A stretch of 64,000 nt of DNA from Candidatus Woesearchaeota archaeon (GTDB lineage: Archaea > Nanobdellota > Nanobdellia > Woesearchaeales > JAFGPW01): the NCBI GenBank assembly GCA_016935985.1, contig JAFGPW010000001.1, positions 62,001 through 126,000 of the forward strand, written 5' to 3'. The notes below the pieces were generated by a model that was not told the origin of the DNA, ran no database searches, and saw nothing but the letters and a program-made list of their open reading frames with translations. Made by a program: the position numbers and the translations under genes. Positions 1-9,658 of this stretch are shown piece after piece. Each line of letters starts with the position of its first letter. The first letter of the stretch is position 1.

Positions 1-1
1 G

Positions 2-1327
2 GTGTTCAACCGGCTCGAGCAGTACGTCGTGATGGGCCACGTCCCGGAGAAGGCCGAGCTCATCGTGATGGGCGGCACATTCCCGTCGTTCCCGAAGCGG
101 TACCGCGAGCGGTTCGTCGCCGACGCGTTCGCCGCGATGAACGACTTCTCTCGCCTGTTCTTCAGGGAGGGGAATCTCGACCTGCCGCGATTCAAGCGGT
201 TCTTCCTGCTGCCCGGGAAGGTCGGCGACCCTGCGCGGGACCGGGAGGTGCGGCGACGGATGCTCGCCGGGAAGCGGAAGCGGGAGCGCGTGCTGGAGAA
301 GGAGCAGGCGAGGAACGAGACCGCGGCGGTGCGCTGCGTCGGCCTGACCATCGAGACGCGTCCCGACTACGGCATGCGGCGCCACGGCCTCGCGATGCTC
401 CGGCTCGGCGCGACGAGGGTCGAGGTCGGCGTGCAGTCGACGGATGACGACGCGCTCGCGAGAATCGGACGTGGCCACACGGTGGCCGACAGCATCCAGT
501 CGATGCGCGAGCTGCGCGACCTCGGCTTCAAGCTGAACGTCCATTATATGCTCGGGCTGCCGGGCATGACGCGGAAAAAGGATGTCGAGGGCATGCATCG
601 CCTGTTCGACGACCCGGACTTCCGGCCTGACATGCTCAAGATCTACCCGTGCATGGTGATGAGGGGGACGCCGCTCCATCGGGATTGGCGACAGGGAAGG
701 TTCAGGCCGATCGGGACGAAGGAGGCGGTCGAGCGCATCATCGCGGCGAAGCGCCGGGTGCCGCCGTACTGCAGGATCATGCGGGTGCAGCGCGACATCC
801 CGACCGCCGTCACCGAGGCGGGCGTCGGCATGACGAACCTGCGCCAGCTCGTGCATGCGGAGATGCGCAGGCGCGGCGAGAGGTGCCGGTGCATCAGGTG
901 CCGGGAGGTCGGCCGCGCCCCGGCGGGCGGCGGGAAGGGCGTGTCGTACGGCACCATCGAGTATCTGGCAGCGCAGGGGCATGAGCGTTTCATCTTCGCG
1001 GGCAGGCGTACGGCCGGCGAGTGGCGGCTGCTCGGCTTCGCGCGCCTCCGGTTCCCGTCCGACGACCCGGATGCCGCGTTCCTGCGCGAGCTGCACGTGT
1101 ACGGCAGCGCGACCCCGCTCGGCGAGAGGGGCGAGGTCCAGCATACCGGCATCGGACGGGAGCTCATGCGGCGCGCCGAGACGCAGGCGACGGCTGCCGG
1201 GAGATCCCGGCTGCTGGTGATCTCCGGCATCGGCGTCAGGGGCTACTACCGCCGGCTCGGCTACCGCAGGGGCGGTCCTGAGCGGCTCTATATGGAGAAG
1301 CGCCTTGGGACAGGGCATCGGGGCTGA
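2..1327 (+). CDS. elp3: Elp3-family radical SAM / GNAT acetyltransferase (tRNA wobble uridine modification), 5' truncated by window edge
   Basis: Translation contains ELP3-type blocks (TIETRPDYGMRRH, VEVGVQSTDDDALARIGRGHTVADS, LNVHYMLGLPGMT) and a C-terminal GNAT domain (HTGIGRELMRRAE...GIGVRGYYRRLGYR); N-terminal part is missing at the window start. Confidence 0.93.
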   Translation: MFNRLEQYVVMGHVPEKAELIVMGGTFPSFPKRYRERFVADAFAAMNDFSRLFFREGNLDLPRFKRFFLLPGKVGDPARDREVRRRMLAGKRKRERVLEKEQARNETAAVRCVGLTIETRPDYGMRRHGLAMLRLGATRVEVGVQSTDDDALARIGRGHTVADSIQSMRELRDLGFKLNVHYMLGLPGMTRKKDVEGMHRLFDDPDFRPDMLKIYPCMVMRGTPLHRDWRQGRFRPIGTKEAVERIIAAKRRVPPYCRIMRVQRDIPTAVTEAGVGMTNLRQLVHAEMRRRGERCRCIRCREVGRAPAGGGKGVSYGTIEYLAAQGHERFIFAGRRTAGEWRLLGFARLRFPSDDPDAAFLRELHVYGSATPLGERGEVQHTGIGRELMRRAETQATAAGRSRLLVISGIGVRGYYRRLGYRRGGPERLYMEKRLGTGHRG

Positions 1328-1361
1328 AAGTTTTTTATAGGGAGCCCGATTCCGGGATGCC

Positions 1362-2309
1362 ATGCCCTTCGTCCGCGAGCCCATCCCCGACCGCGAGTCC
1401 ATCGAGATCAAGCCCGGCTTCCGGGAGCGCTACAGCGCGCTCACCGACTGGGAGCCGTTCATCGACTTCTCGCTCTCATTCCTGCAGCGGAGCATCAGGG
1501 TGAACACGCTCAAGACGACGGTCGGGCGGGCGCGACGGCGCCTGTCTTCGGATTGGGAACTCGAGCCGATCCCCTGGTGCCCGGAGGGGTTCTGGGTGAA
1601 GAGCGAGCGCCGGGACATCGGCAACACCACCCTCCACGCCCTCGGCCACATCTACGTCCAGGAGGCGGTCTCGATGATCCCGCCGATCGTGCTCGATCCG
1701 AGGCCAGGCGAGCATGTGCTCGATCTGTGCGCGTCTCCCGGCTCCAAGACCACCCAGATCGCCGCGATGATGCGGAACGAGGGGGCGCTCGTCGCGAACG
1801 ACATGACCGGCGCGCGCATGAAGCCGCTCGGGCTCAACCTCCAGCGGTGCGGGGTCTCGAACGCGATCATCACGATGATGGAGGGCCAGTGGTTCACGGG
1901 CAAGAGCTTCGACCGCGTGCTCGTGGACGCGCCCTGCTCGGGCACCGGCACGATCCGGAAGTCGCTCAAGACGCTGCGCATGTGGAACCCCGGCATGACC
2001 AAGCGGCTCTCCGCGGTCCAGAAGCGCCTGCTCCTCACGGCCTACGACAACCTGCGTCCCGGTGGCGTGGCGGTCTACTCGACCTGCACGCTCGAGCCCG
2101 AAGAGGACGAGGCGGTCCTCGACCATCTCCTCAGGGAACGGGAAGGGGCGTCGCTCGAGCCGATCGGGCTGCCGCTGCGCCGCGGCGATCCGGTGCTCTC
2201 GTTCGCCGGCCGGGAGTACGACCCTCGCATCAAGGACGCGCTGCGGCTGTGGCCGCAGGACAACGACACTGAGGGGTTCTTCGTCGCCAGGATCCGGAAA
2301 CCGGAGTGA
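1362..2309 (+). CDS. NOL1/NOP2/Sun-family RNA (cytosine-5) methyltransferase
   Basis: VLDLCASPGSKTTQIAAMM, DRVLVDAPCSGTGTIRK and VYSTCTLEPEEDE motifs of the RsmB/Nop2 family. Confidence 0.92.
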   Translation: MPFVREPIPDRESIEIKPGFRERYSALTDWEPFIDFSLSFLQRSIRVNTLKTTVGRARRRLSSDWELEPIPWCPEGFWVKSERRDIGNTTLHALGHIYVQEAVSMIPPIVLDPRPGEHVLDLCASPGSKTTQIAAMMRNEGALVANDMTGARMKPLGLNLQRCGVSNAIITMMEGQWFTGKSFDRVLVDAPCSGTGTIRKSLKTLRMWNPGMTKRLSAVQKRLLLTAYDNLRPGGVAVYSTCTLEPEEDEAVLDHLLREREGASLEPIGLPLRRGDPVLSFAGREYDPRIKDALRLWPQDNDTEGFFVARIRKPE

Positions 2310-2390
2310 CGGATGGCGGGCGATTCACGTCGTGCCGTCTTAGGAAAAGTATATATATGACTGCACCATATAATCAGGCTGGGCAACCAG

Positions 2391-2876
2391 GTGGTGGCAA
2401 TGGAAAAGATGATCTCACGCTATGTCAAGGACTACATGACCAAGAAAGTCATCTCCGTCTCCAGGGACGCGTCAGTGTATGAGGTGGCGAAGAAGATGAG
2501 CGAGAAAGGAATCTCGTGCATCGTCGTCGTCGAGGGCACGAAGCCGGTGGGCATCATCACCGAGCGCGACATGATCAAGCGGGTGATCACCTCGCACAAG
2601 GACATCAAGAAGATCAGGGTGGATGAGGTCATGTCAAAGCCCATCTTCTCGCTGCCGCCGGATGCCGACATCATCTCCGCCGGCGAGTCGATGAAGCAGA
2701 AGAAGGTCAGGAAGTTCCCGATCGTGAAGGACAACAAGCTCGTCGGCGTCATCACCGAGACCGATGTCATCCAAGGCATCATCAAGCTGGTGCGGCACCT
2801 CAACTGGGAGCTCGTCACCATGAAGATCACCCTTGAGGACTATATCGAGAAGCTCAAGGAGATCCACGTCCTCTAG
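2391..2876 (+). CDS. CBS-domain pair protein
   Basis: Two CBS repeats (VKDYMTKKVISVSRDASVYEVAKKM..., VDEVMSKPIFSLPPDADIISAGESM...). Confidence 0.88.
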   Translation: MVAMEKMISRYVKDYMTKKVISVSRDASVYEVAKKMSEKGISCIVVVEGTKPVGIITERDMIKRVITSHKDIKKIRVDEVMSKPIFSLPPDADIISAGESMKQKKVRKFPIVKDNKLVGVITETDVIQGIIKLVRHLNWELVTMKITLEDYIEKLKEIHVL

Positions 2877-3419
2877 GCGTCCCGGACACACACTCTCAAT
2901 CATATATTTTCTCATATATATTATAAAGTATATATCATTATGTACCTATCATGACAGCTAGTTCCTGAAAGTCATGCCGTACAAGCGCAATGATTTTATA
3001 CTTCGGCGTCTCACCAGACGTGTTCTTGCGAGTAGGCCTCGTGCCGAAACCGAGAATGGGGGGTGTAGGCGCTGGCACCCTATCTGCAGTCGCGCATACC
3101 ACCCGACGCATACGCATCAGGCATACGGAAGCCACGTGTTTCAGCATGCCACGCCCGGTGCGATCCACTGCCGGCAAGGAAACCTCTGTCGTCGCGAAGG
3201 TCTTGGGGTGAACGGGAGATAATCCCATGACGAGACCGACGAGCCAGGTTTACTTCAAACAGCGATGGAACGCAGGGCAGCCCAAGTCTCCCGTACGAGG
3301 ACCCGTTCCGGAGATGCCGATGCGAAGGGGCCGGACGCGGCTAAAGAATGGCGTCTACCAACGTATTTGCCCTTCGGGGTATTTGCGTTCTTGGATGCCA
3401 GCATGATAGGCAATGACAG

Positions 3420-4184
3420 TCAGCCTACCCCTATCTTTCTCATGCCCTTCCGCGCAGGCCCTTTGGTCCCCAGGTCGCTGATCCTGGCCGCCAGCAGGCC
3501 GGCCTCGAAGAGGAGCAGGAACGGCACCGCGAGCACGAGCTGCGAGAAGATATCCGGCGGCGTCAGAACCGCGGCGAGCGCGAGCGCCGCCACCAGGACA
3601 TAGGGCCTGCCGCGCGCGAGGGTCCGGACATCGGCGATGCCGGTCCGCACCAGGACAGCCACCACGACCGGCGCGAGGAAGACGAGCCCCATGCCAAGGA
3701 CGAGCGATGCCTCGAACGAGAGGAGCGAGGAGAAGGTGAGGAGCGGCGTCACGGCACCTGTCTGCGACGTGAGGAACGCGAGCGTGACCGGCACGGCGAT
3801 GAGATAGGAGAAGAGCGCGCCGGCGATGAACAGCACCGAGGCGATTGGCAGGAGCGCCCACCCCGCGCGCCGCTCCCTCGCCGTGAGCGCCGCGTGCGAG
3901 AACGCGAGCGCATGGTAGAGCACGACCGGCGATCCCGCGACGAGACCTGCGACGAACGAGAGCATGAGCGTGCCGACGAACGCCTCCTGCGGCGCGGTGT
4001 AGTAGATCACGAGCCCCTGGAGCCGGGCCGGGAGCAGAGCCGCAGCGACGAGCGTCTCCCGCCAGGCATAGGCGGCGATGCCAAAGAGGATGATTACGGC
4101 AGCCGAGATGAGCAGGCGTCTGCGCAGCTCGGCGAGGTGGGAGAGCAGGGGCAGCGGAGGATCGGGTAGGGCCATGGGGCTCAT
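3420..4184 (-). CDS. tatC: Twin-arginine translocase subunit TatC
   Basis: LLSHLAELRRRLLISA N-terminus, six hydrophobic segments, LTPPDIFSQLVLAVPFLLLFEAG signature. Confidence 0.92.
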   Translation of the reverse strand: MSPMALPDPPLPLLSHLAELRRRLLISAAVIILFGIAAYAWRETLVAAALLPARLQGLVIYYTAPQEAFVGTLMLSFVAGLVAGSPVVLYHALAFSHAALTARERRAGWALLPIASVLFIAGALFSYLIAVPVTLAFLTSQTGAVTPLLTFSSLLSFEASLVLGMGLVFLAPVVVAVLVRTGIADVRTLARGRPYVLVAALALAAVLTPPDIFSQLVLAVPFLLLFEAGLLAARISDLGTKGPARKGMRKIGVG

Positions 4185-4242
4185 AAGGAGTCACTATCGG
4201 CCAGAAGTATATATAGTTTCTGAAGAGCGGGGGAAGGGATGA

Positions 4243-6366
4243 TCAGCGGTAGACGAACCTGCTGTGCCGCCGCTCGAGCGCCGCCTTCTCCTCGATGTGG
4301 AGCCGCACGCTCCGCTCGCGCAACTCGTGCTCCTTCCGGGCGAGATCCTCGCGCTTCTCTTGGAGCCGCTTCTCCTTGGACGCGACCTCCCGCTCCCTCG
4401 CCGCGAGGTCGCGCAGCGTCTCCTTGTTCAGGGAAGTGAAGTCGGCGATGCGCTTCTTGACCGCGGCGAACTGGTCGGCGACGAGCCGGTGCTCCCGGTC
4501 GAGCTTGGAGAGCTCCTGCTCGACGTGGCGCTTGCGCTCCTGCCAGACCTTCCTCTCGTCCGCGAGCGCGCGCTCGCGGGACTCGAGCTCCGTCTCCTTC
4601 TTGCCGAGCAGCGTCTCCTTCTCCTTCACGGCCTGCTCGCGCGCCTTCGCGGCGGTCTCGGCGATCGTGAGCGCCTTGTAGCGCTCGGCGATGTCGTGCT
4701 CCTTGTCCCTCGCGTCCGCCTCGCGGGCGGCGAGGTCCTTCTCCTTGCCCTTCGCCTCCTTCTCCCGCGCCTCGACCGACTCGAACTGGTCGATGAGGTT
4801 CCTGCTCGACGCCTCGAGGAACGACTTCTTCTCGGCGAGGGACGCCTCCTCCTTGATGAGGGACTCGTGCTTCTTGGCGAGGATCGCCTGCTCGTCGGCG
4901 AGCTGGCGCGCGAGCGCCTCCTCGCGCTTCAGCTTCTCGGAGAGCTCCGCATCCCGGGGGCCGATCCGCTTCTCGCGGTGCCCGAGGTCGACCTGCTGCC
5001 TCGTCAGCTTGTCGGTGAGGCCGGCGAGCGCCCTCTCCTTGGCGGCGAGCTCGTGGTCGAGGAGGTCGAGCCTTTTTTCGCGCGCGACCACCTCCTCCTC
5101 GATCTTCCGGACGTCCTTCTCGTGCTGCGTTATCTCCTTGTCCCGATCCTTCAGGTCCTTCTCCCACTCGGCGAGCGTGCTCTGGTGCTTCTCCCACTGC
5201 TTGATGTGCTGCTCGTGCCGGTCGAGATTGTGCCGGCGCGCGACGAGCGTCGTGTGCTGGGTCTTCTGCTCGCGCTCCTTCGCGAGGATCTTCTTCTCCT
5301 TCCCGTGGAGCGAGGCCTCCTTCCTCGCGAGGCCTGCCGCGTGAGCCTCGAGGTCCTTCCTGATCCTCCCGAGGTCCTTCTGCTGGAGCTCGAGGTTGAC
5401 CCTGCTCTCCTTCGCGAGCCATGATTCCTTCTTGGCGCGGTCGAGCTCGCGCGCGATCGTCCGCTTGTCCACGCGGAGCGCCGCCTCGTCCTTCGTGAGC
5501 CTGGCGCGCTCCTCCTTGAGCGCGTGCTGCTGCTCGTCGAGGGCCTTCTCCTGCCGCTCGAGCCTCTTCGCGAGCGCGATGAGGTCGTGGTTCTCTTTCG
5601 TCAGGAGCTCTTTCTCCCGCCTGCGCTCCGCGATGCCGGTCTCGACGGCCGCGAGGTCGGCCTTCGCCCGCTCGACCTCCGCCTTCGCGCGCTCCTCCGC
5701 CTTCGCGGCAGCGTTCATCTCGCGCACGAGGTCCTGTTTCTTGCGCGCGAACTCGTCATGGATGCGCTTCGCCTCGGCCTCCTCGTCGCTCACCGCCGCC
5801 TCCTTCCCGGCGAGCGCGCGCTCGCGCGCGCCGAGCTCCTTCTCGAAGGCGCCGAGCCTCTTCTCGAGGCGCGCGAGGTCGGCCCCCTTCGCCGCAAGCG
5901 CCCCCTCGCGCGTGCGCACGCGGACGATCGCCTCGTCGAGCTCGCGCTTGCTGCGCACATAGCCTGACTTCGCCTTCGCGAGCTCGTCCTGGTTCCTCGT
6001 GTAGGCCTCGATCTGGCGGTTCGCCTTGGACCGCAGTCCCGCTATCTCGCGCGCCTTGTTCCGCTGCGCGACCTCCTGGCGCCGGACCGCGGACTCCCTA
6101 TTCGCGATCTCCTTCTGGCGGAGGGTGCCCTTCGTGTCAACTGCCGGCACCGGCCGGCGCTCCGGCTGCGCCTGCCTGAGGAGGATGCGCTTGCGCTCGA
6201 GCATCTCGCCGATGAGGTGGTCGGGGATCTGGCCATAGCCCTTGAGGTCGAGGGCATGGAGCAGTTCGAGCCAGTCGTCATGGCTCCAAGAGAACTCGTG
6301 GGCAGCGATCCATCTATCGAGGAATCCGGACTTCTCTAGCTCATACAGCAGCTCCTTGTCGTCCAG
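4243..6366 (-). CDS. Long coiled-coil protein; annotated ATG is at 6204 but the open frame and a plausible domain extend to a CTG at 6366
   Basis: About 650 aa of charged K/E/R/A heptad-like sequence; upstream in-frame extension LDDKELLYELEKSGFLDRWIAAHEFSWSHDDWLELLHALDLKGYGQIPDHLIGEMLERK has no ATG/GTG/TTG and is bounded by a stop at 6373-6375. Confidence 0.75.
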   Translation of the reverse strand: MDDKELLYELEKSGFLDRWIAAHEFSWSHDDWLELLHALDLKGYGQIPDHLIGEMLERKRILLRQAQPERRPVPAVDTKGTLRQKEIANRESAVRRQEVAQRNKAREIAGLRSKANRQIEAYTRNQDELAKAKSGYVRSKRELDEAIVRVRTREGALAAKGADLARLEKRLGAFEKELGARERALAGKEAAVSDEEAEAKRIHDEFARKKQDLVREMNAAAKAEERAKAEVERAKADLAAVETGIAERRREKELLTKENHDLIALAKRLERQEKALDEQQHALKEERARLTKDEAALRVDKRTIARELDRAKKESWLAKESRVNLELQQKDLGRIRKDLEAHAAGLARKEASLHGKEKKILAKEREQKTQHTTLVARRHNLDRHEQHIKQWEKHQSTLAEWEKDLKDRDKEITQHEKDVRKIEEEVVAREKRLDLLDHELAAKERALAGLTDKLTRQQVDLGHREKRIGPRDAELSEKLKREEALARQLADEQAILAKKHESLIKEEASLAEKKSFLEASSRNLIDQFESVEAREKEAKGKEKDLAAREADARDKEHDIAERYKALTIAETAAKAREQAVKEKETLLGKKETELESRERALADERKVWQERKRHVEQELSKLDREHRLVADQFAAVKKRIADFTSLNKETLRDLAAREREVASKEKRLQEKREDLARKEHELRERSVRLHIEEKAALERRHSRFVYR

Positions 6367-6477
6367 TTGAGGTCACCCCAACAAACCTCAACCCATTCTG
6401 CCTGAGTGAGTTTAAAAACATTTACCGTCACTCTGAAATGGGTTCAGCATCGACGGGAGAAGGGCGATAAGACACGT

Positions 6478-7167
6478 TCAGAACATCCCGAGGATCTGGA
6501 TGAAGGAGGGCGCCATGACGGTCGCGCCGTAGTAGAGGAAAAGGTAGATCAGGATGCCGCCGAGCAGCCATACTGACGCGTGCATCCGGCGCTGCCGGTT
6601 CAGCTCGTAGAGGATGAAGCTGTTGAAGGCGGCATAGAAGAGCCCTGCGGCGACGAGCGGGCTCGTGCCTGCGGTCGGCTCATGCAGGATGATGGTGGTC
6701 GCGCCTGCCGCTCCTGCGAGGGTGACGGTGGTGACCTTCCGCATGCCGGCGACGATGAAGGTGCCGAAGACCGCGAGCAGCGGCAGGATCGGCGCGAAGG
6801 TGCCGGCATGGGCCTCGCGCCTGCCGTCGGAATCGACGTTCCGTATCACGAAGTAGGTGAAGTAGCTCTCGACGAGCGCGAGGAGTGTGAGCAGGAGGTA
6901 GATGAGGACGTCGCTCTGGACAGTGAGGTCGAGGAAGATGACGGTAGGAAGGGTGATGATGAGGAAGATCAGGTTGAGCCCGAAGATGAGGGTGGTATAT
7001 ACCCAGGCGTTGACCAGGCTCTCGCCCGGCTCCATCACCCGGCCGTAGATGTCCTCGATGGTCTTCTCCGAGATGCCGGCCTTGCCGAGCAGGCGCTGGA
7101 TGTCCTGAAGGGAATAGCCGCGTTCGACCGCACCCTTGATGTAGTCGAAGAGCCGTTTCTCTACCAT
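6478..7167 (-). CDS. Predicted multi-pass membrane protein with N-terminal soluble helical domain
   Basis: LFDYIKGAVERGYSLQDIQRLLGKAGISEKTIEDIYGRV head followed by several hydrophobic helices. Confidence 0.75.
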   Translation of the reverse strand: MVEKRLFDYIKGAVERGYSLQDIQRLLGKAGISEKTIEDIYGRVMEPGESLVNAWVYTTLIFGLNLIFLIITLPTVIFLDLTVQSDVLIYLLLTLLALVESYFTYFVIRNVDSDGRREAHAGTFAPILPLLAVFGTFIVAGMRKVTTVTLAGAAGATTIILHEPTAGTSPLVAAGLFYAAFNSFILYELNRQRRMHASVWLLGGILIYLFLYYGATVMAPSFIQILGMF

Positions 7168-7238
7168 AGGGCGCTTTCGGGCGGCTTCAGGTATTTAAAC
7201 ATTTGTCAATACTTAGAAAGGGTATCCGCGCCCGAATG

Positions 7239-7376
7239 TCAGGGCAGGACGCTCGTGTTCGTGAGCTCGATGTTCGTGTTGGGGAGGCTCGTCGTATAGG
7301 GCAGGAAGATGAAGAATATCGCGAGCAGCAGCAGGGTCAGCATGAGGATGATGATGAGCAGCACCGCCTTCTTCAT
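7239..7376 (-). CDS. Small (45 aa) single-pass membrane protein
   Basis: Hand translation MKKAVLLIIILMLTLLLLAIFFIFLPYTTSLPNTNIELTNTSVLP*; below the length cutoff of the ORF track. Confidence 0.5.
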   Translation of the reverse strand: MKKAVLLIIILMLTLLLLAIFFIFLPYTTSLPNTNIELTNTSVLP

Positions 7377-7427
7377 GAGCCGTCCCCCGCATCCATTCCC
7401 CGTTTCTCTTCCCTCTACCCTTCCCCC

Positions 7428-8630
7428 CTATCTCTTCTTCCTCCCTTGCCGTCGCTCCCTTAATAATCCTTCGGTCTCCTTCGCGATCTCGAGCTCCTCG
7501 TTCGTCGGGATGACGAGCGCCTTGATCCGCGATCCGGGCCTGGTGATGACCCTCTCGTTCCGCCGGTTCTTCGCCGGGTCGAGCGTGAGGCCGGCGAACG
7601 CCAGGTAGCCGCATACCTTGCGCCTGATGTCAGGCTCGTTCTCGCCGATGCCGGCGGTGAAGACGATCGCGTCAAGGCCGTGCATGATGGTCATGTAGCT
7701 GCCGACGTACTGCGCGATCCGGTAGGCGAGCATGTCGAGAGCGAGCCGCGCGTGGGCGTTGCCCTTCGCCGCCGCCTCTTTTAGGTCCCTGACGTCGCTC
7801 GAGAGGTTGGAGATGCCCTTGAGACCCGACTGCTTGTTGAGGTAGCCGGAGAGCTCGTCTGGGTCCATATGCTTCTTCTTGATCAGGTAGAGCACGACCT
7901 CGGGGTCGAGCTCGCCGGAGCGCGTGCCCATGATGAGCCCATCGAGCGGCGAGAAGCCCATCGAGGTGTCGACCGACCGACCGTCCTTCACCGCGCAGAT
8001 GGAGGAGCCGTTCCCTAGGTGGCAGGTGATGATCTCATGCGACTTCTCCTTCCCGAGCATCCGCGCTGCCTCCCGCGCGACGTACTTGTGGCTCGTGCCA
8101 TGGAAGCCGTACTTGCGGATCCGGTATTTCTTATAGAGGCCGTAGGGGATCCCGTAGAGGAACGCGTGGTCGGGGATGGTCTGGTGGAACGCGGTGTCGC
8201 ACACGATCACCTGCGGGACGCTCGGGAGCGCCCTCATGCACGCCTTGATGCCTGCGATCTCGGGAGGGTTGTGCAGCGGCGCGAACTCGGCGAGGCGCTT
8301 GATCGTCGCGAGAACCCTCTTCGTCACCCGCGTCGGGCCCGTGTAGTACTCGCCGCCGTGCACCACGCGGTGGCCGACAGCGTCGATGTCGGCAAGCCGA
8401 GCTATGACCGTGAAGTCGAGCAGCGATTGCAGGGCGAGCTTGACCGCCGCGAGATGGTCCTTCACCGCGCACGTCGTCGTCTGCTTGTTCGCGCCAGCGG
8501 TGAAGGTGACGTTGCAGCGCGGGAGCCCGATCGCGTCGACGTGCCCGCTGAGGAGCGCGACGCCCCTCTTCGTGTCGAAGAGCTTGTACTTCAGCGACGA
8601 GCTGCCCGAGTTGAGCACGAGGATCCTCAT
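7428..8630 (-). CDS. ackA: Acetate kinase
   Basis: MRILVLNSGSSSLKYKLF, HRVVHGGEYYTGP, CDTAFHQTIPDHAFLYGIP, ITCHLGNGSSICAVKDGRSVDTSMGFSPLDGLIMGTRSGELDP. Confidence 0.97.
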   Translation of the reverse strand: MRILVLNSGSSSLKYKLFDTKRGVALLSGHVDAIGLPRCNVTFTAGANKQTTTCAVKDHLAAVKLALQSLLDFTVIARLADIDAVGHRVVHGGEYYTGPTRVTKRVLATIKRLAEFAPLHNPPEIAGIKACMRALPSVPQVIVCDTAFHQTIPDHAFLYGIPYGLYKKYRIRKYGFHGTSHKYVAREAARMLGKEKSHEIITCHLGNGSSICAVKDGRSVDTSMGFSPLDGLIMGTRSGELDPEVVLYLIKKKHMDPDELSGYLNKQSGLKGISNLSSDVRDLKEAAAKGNAHARLALDMLAYRIAQYVGSYMTIMHGLDAIVFTAGIGENEPDIRRKVCGYLAFAGLTLDPAKNRRNERVITRPGSRIKALVIPTNEELEIAKETEGLLRERRQGRKKR

Positions 8631-8634
8631 GGTC

Positions 8635-9624
8635 TTACGCCCCGTTCGCCTGCTGCGCTTGGGTCGCGGTTATCGCGACGAGGTCCACGATGTCCTGCAC
8701 GCTGCAGCCGCGCGAGAGGTCGTTCACCGGCTTCTTCAGCCCGAGGAGTATAGGTCCGACCGCCTTCGCGCCCGCGAGGCGCTCGACGAGCTTGTAGGCG
8801 ATGTTGCCGGAATTGAGGTCGGGGAAGATGAAGACGTTCGCGTCGCCGGAGAGCCTGCACGCCGGGTACTTCGACTTCCGGATGGAGGCGATGAGGGCGG
8901 CATCTGCCTGGAGCTCGCCGTCGATCTCGAGCTCCGGCGCCTTTCCCTGCGCCTTCGCTGTCGCGTTCTTCACCTTGTCGACGAGCGGGTGCTGGGCCGA
9001 TCCTGCGGTGGAGAAGGAGAGCATCGCGACCCGAGGCCGTATGCCGAAGGCCGCCGCCGCCGCCGCCGAGTCGATCGCCATGTCCGCGAGGTCGTCCTCT
9101 GTCGGGTCGGGGATGACCGCGCAGTCGTTGAAGAGGAGCGTCCGCTCAGGGAGGACCATGAGGAAGAGCCCCGACACCTTCCGGCCTTGCTCCTTGGTCC
9201 TGATGATCTGGAGCGCCGGGCGCACGGTGTCGGCGGTCGAGTGGGTGCTCCCTGACACGAGGCCGTCGGCGTCGCCCAGGTGAACCATCATGGTGCCGAA
9301 GTGGCCCGGATCCTTCACCGCCTCCTTCGCCTGCTCCTCGGTCATGCCCTTCTCCTTGCGCAGTCCGAAGAGCTCGTGCGCGTAGCGGTCGAGCCGGTCG
9401 CTCGTCTGCGGATCGATAATCGCCGCGTCCTTGAGGTCGACGCCGAGGGTCCCTGCCTTGGCGCGAATCGCGCCGGGGCTGCCGAGGAGCGTTATCGCCG
9501 CGAGATTCTGCTCGCGGATCGCCTGCGTCGCGCGCAGCACCCGATCCTCCTCGCCTTCCGGAAGAACGATGCGCATCGCCTTCTCCTGCGCCTTGCGCTT
9601 GATGGCGGTGAGAGCATCTTCCAT
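8635..9624 (-). CDS. pta: Phosphate acetyltransferase (catalytic PTA_PTB domain only)
   Basis: From MEDALTAIKRKAQEKAMRIVLPEGEEDRVLRA...; motifs VSGSTHSTADTVRPALQII, PDLNSGNIAYKLVERLAGAKAVGPILLGLKKPVNDLSRG; TATA box at 9651-9658 fits a leaderless ATG at 9624. Confidence 0.95.
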   Translation of the reverse strand: MEDALTAIKRKAQEKAMRIVLPEGEEDRVLRATQAIREQNLAAITLLGSPGAIRAKAGTLGVDLKDAAIIDPQTSDRLDRYAHELFGLRKEKGMTEEQAKEAVKDPGHFGTMMVHLGDADGLVSGSTHSTADTVRPALQIIRTKEQGRKVSGLFLMVLPERTLLFNDCAVIPDPTEDDLADMAIDSAAAAAAFGIRPRVAMLSFSTAGSAQHPLVDKVKNATAKAQGKAPELEIDGELQADAALIASIRKSKYPACRLSGDANVFIFPDLNSGNIAYKLVERLAGAKAVGPILLGLKKPVNDLSRGCSVQDIVDLVAITATQAQQANGA

Positions 9625-9650
9625 GGTGGGTGCAGCACACGGTCCGCAGG

Positions 9651-9658
9651 TATATAAA
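9651..9658 (-). promoter_or_regulatory. TATA box for pta-ackA transcript (leaderless)
   Basis: CTTTATATACC on the minus strand about 27-34 nt upstream of the pta ATG. Confidence 0.55.

Noticed and set aside
2940-3415. SRP RNA or RNase P RNA in the noncoding segments at 3 kb and 59 kb
   Set aside because: I looked for the conserved SRP helix 8 and RNase P conserved-region motifs on both strands and could not find them; left as unassigned candidates.
4264-5424. 386-aa plus-strand L/E-rich ORF and other frames over 4.2-6.0 kb
   Set aside because: Mirror image of the coiled-coil gene codon pattern on the minus strand, not an independent gene.
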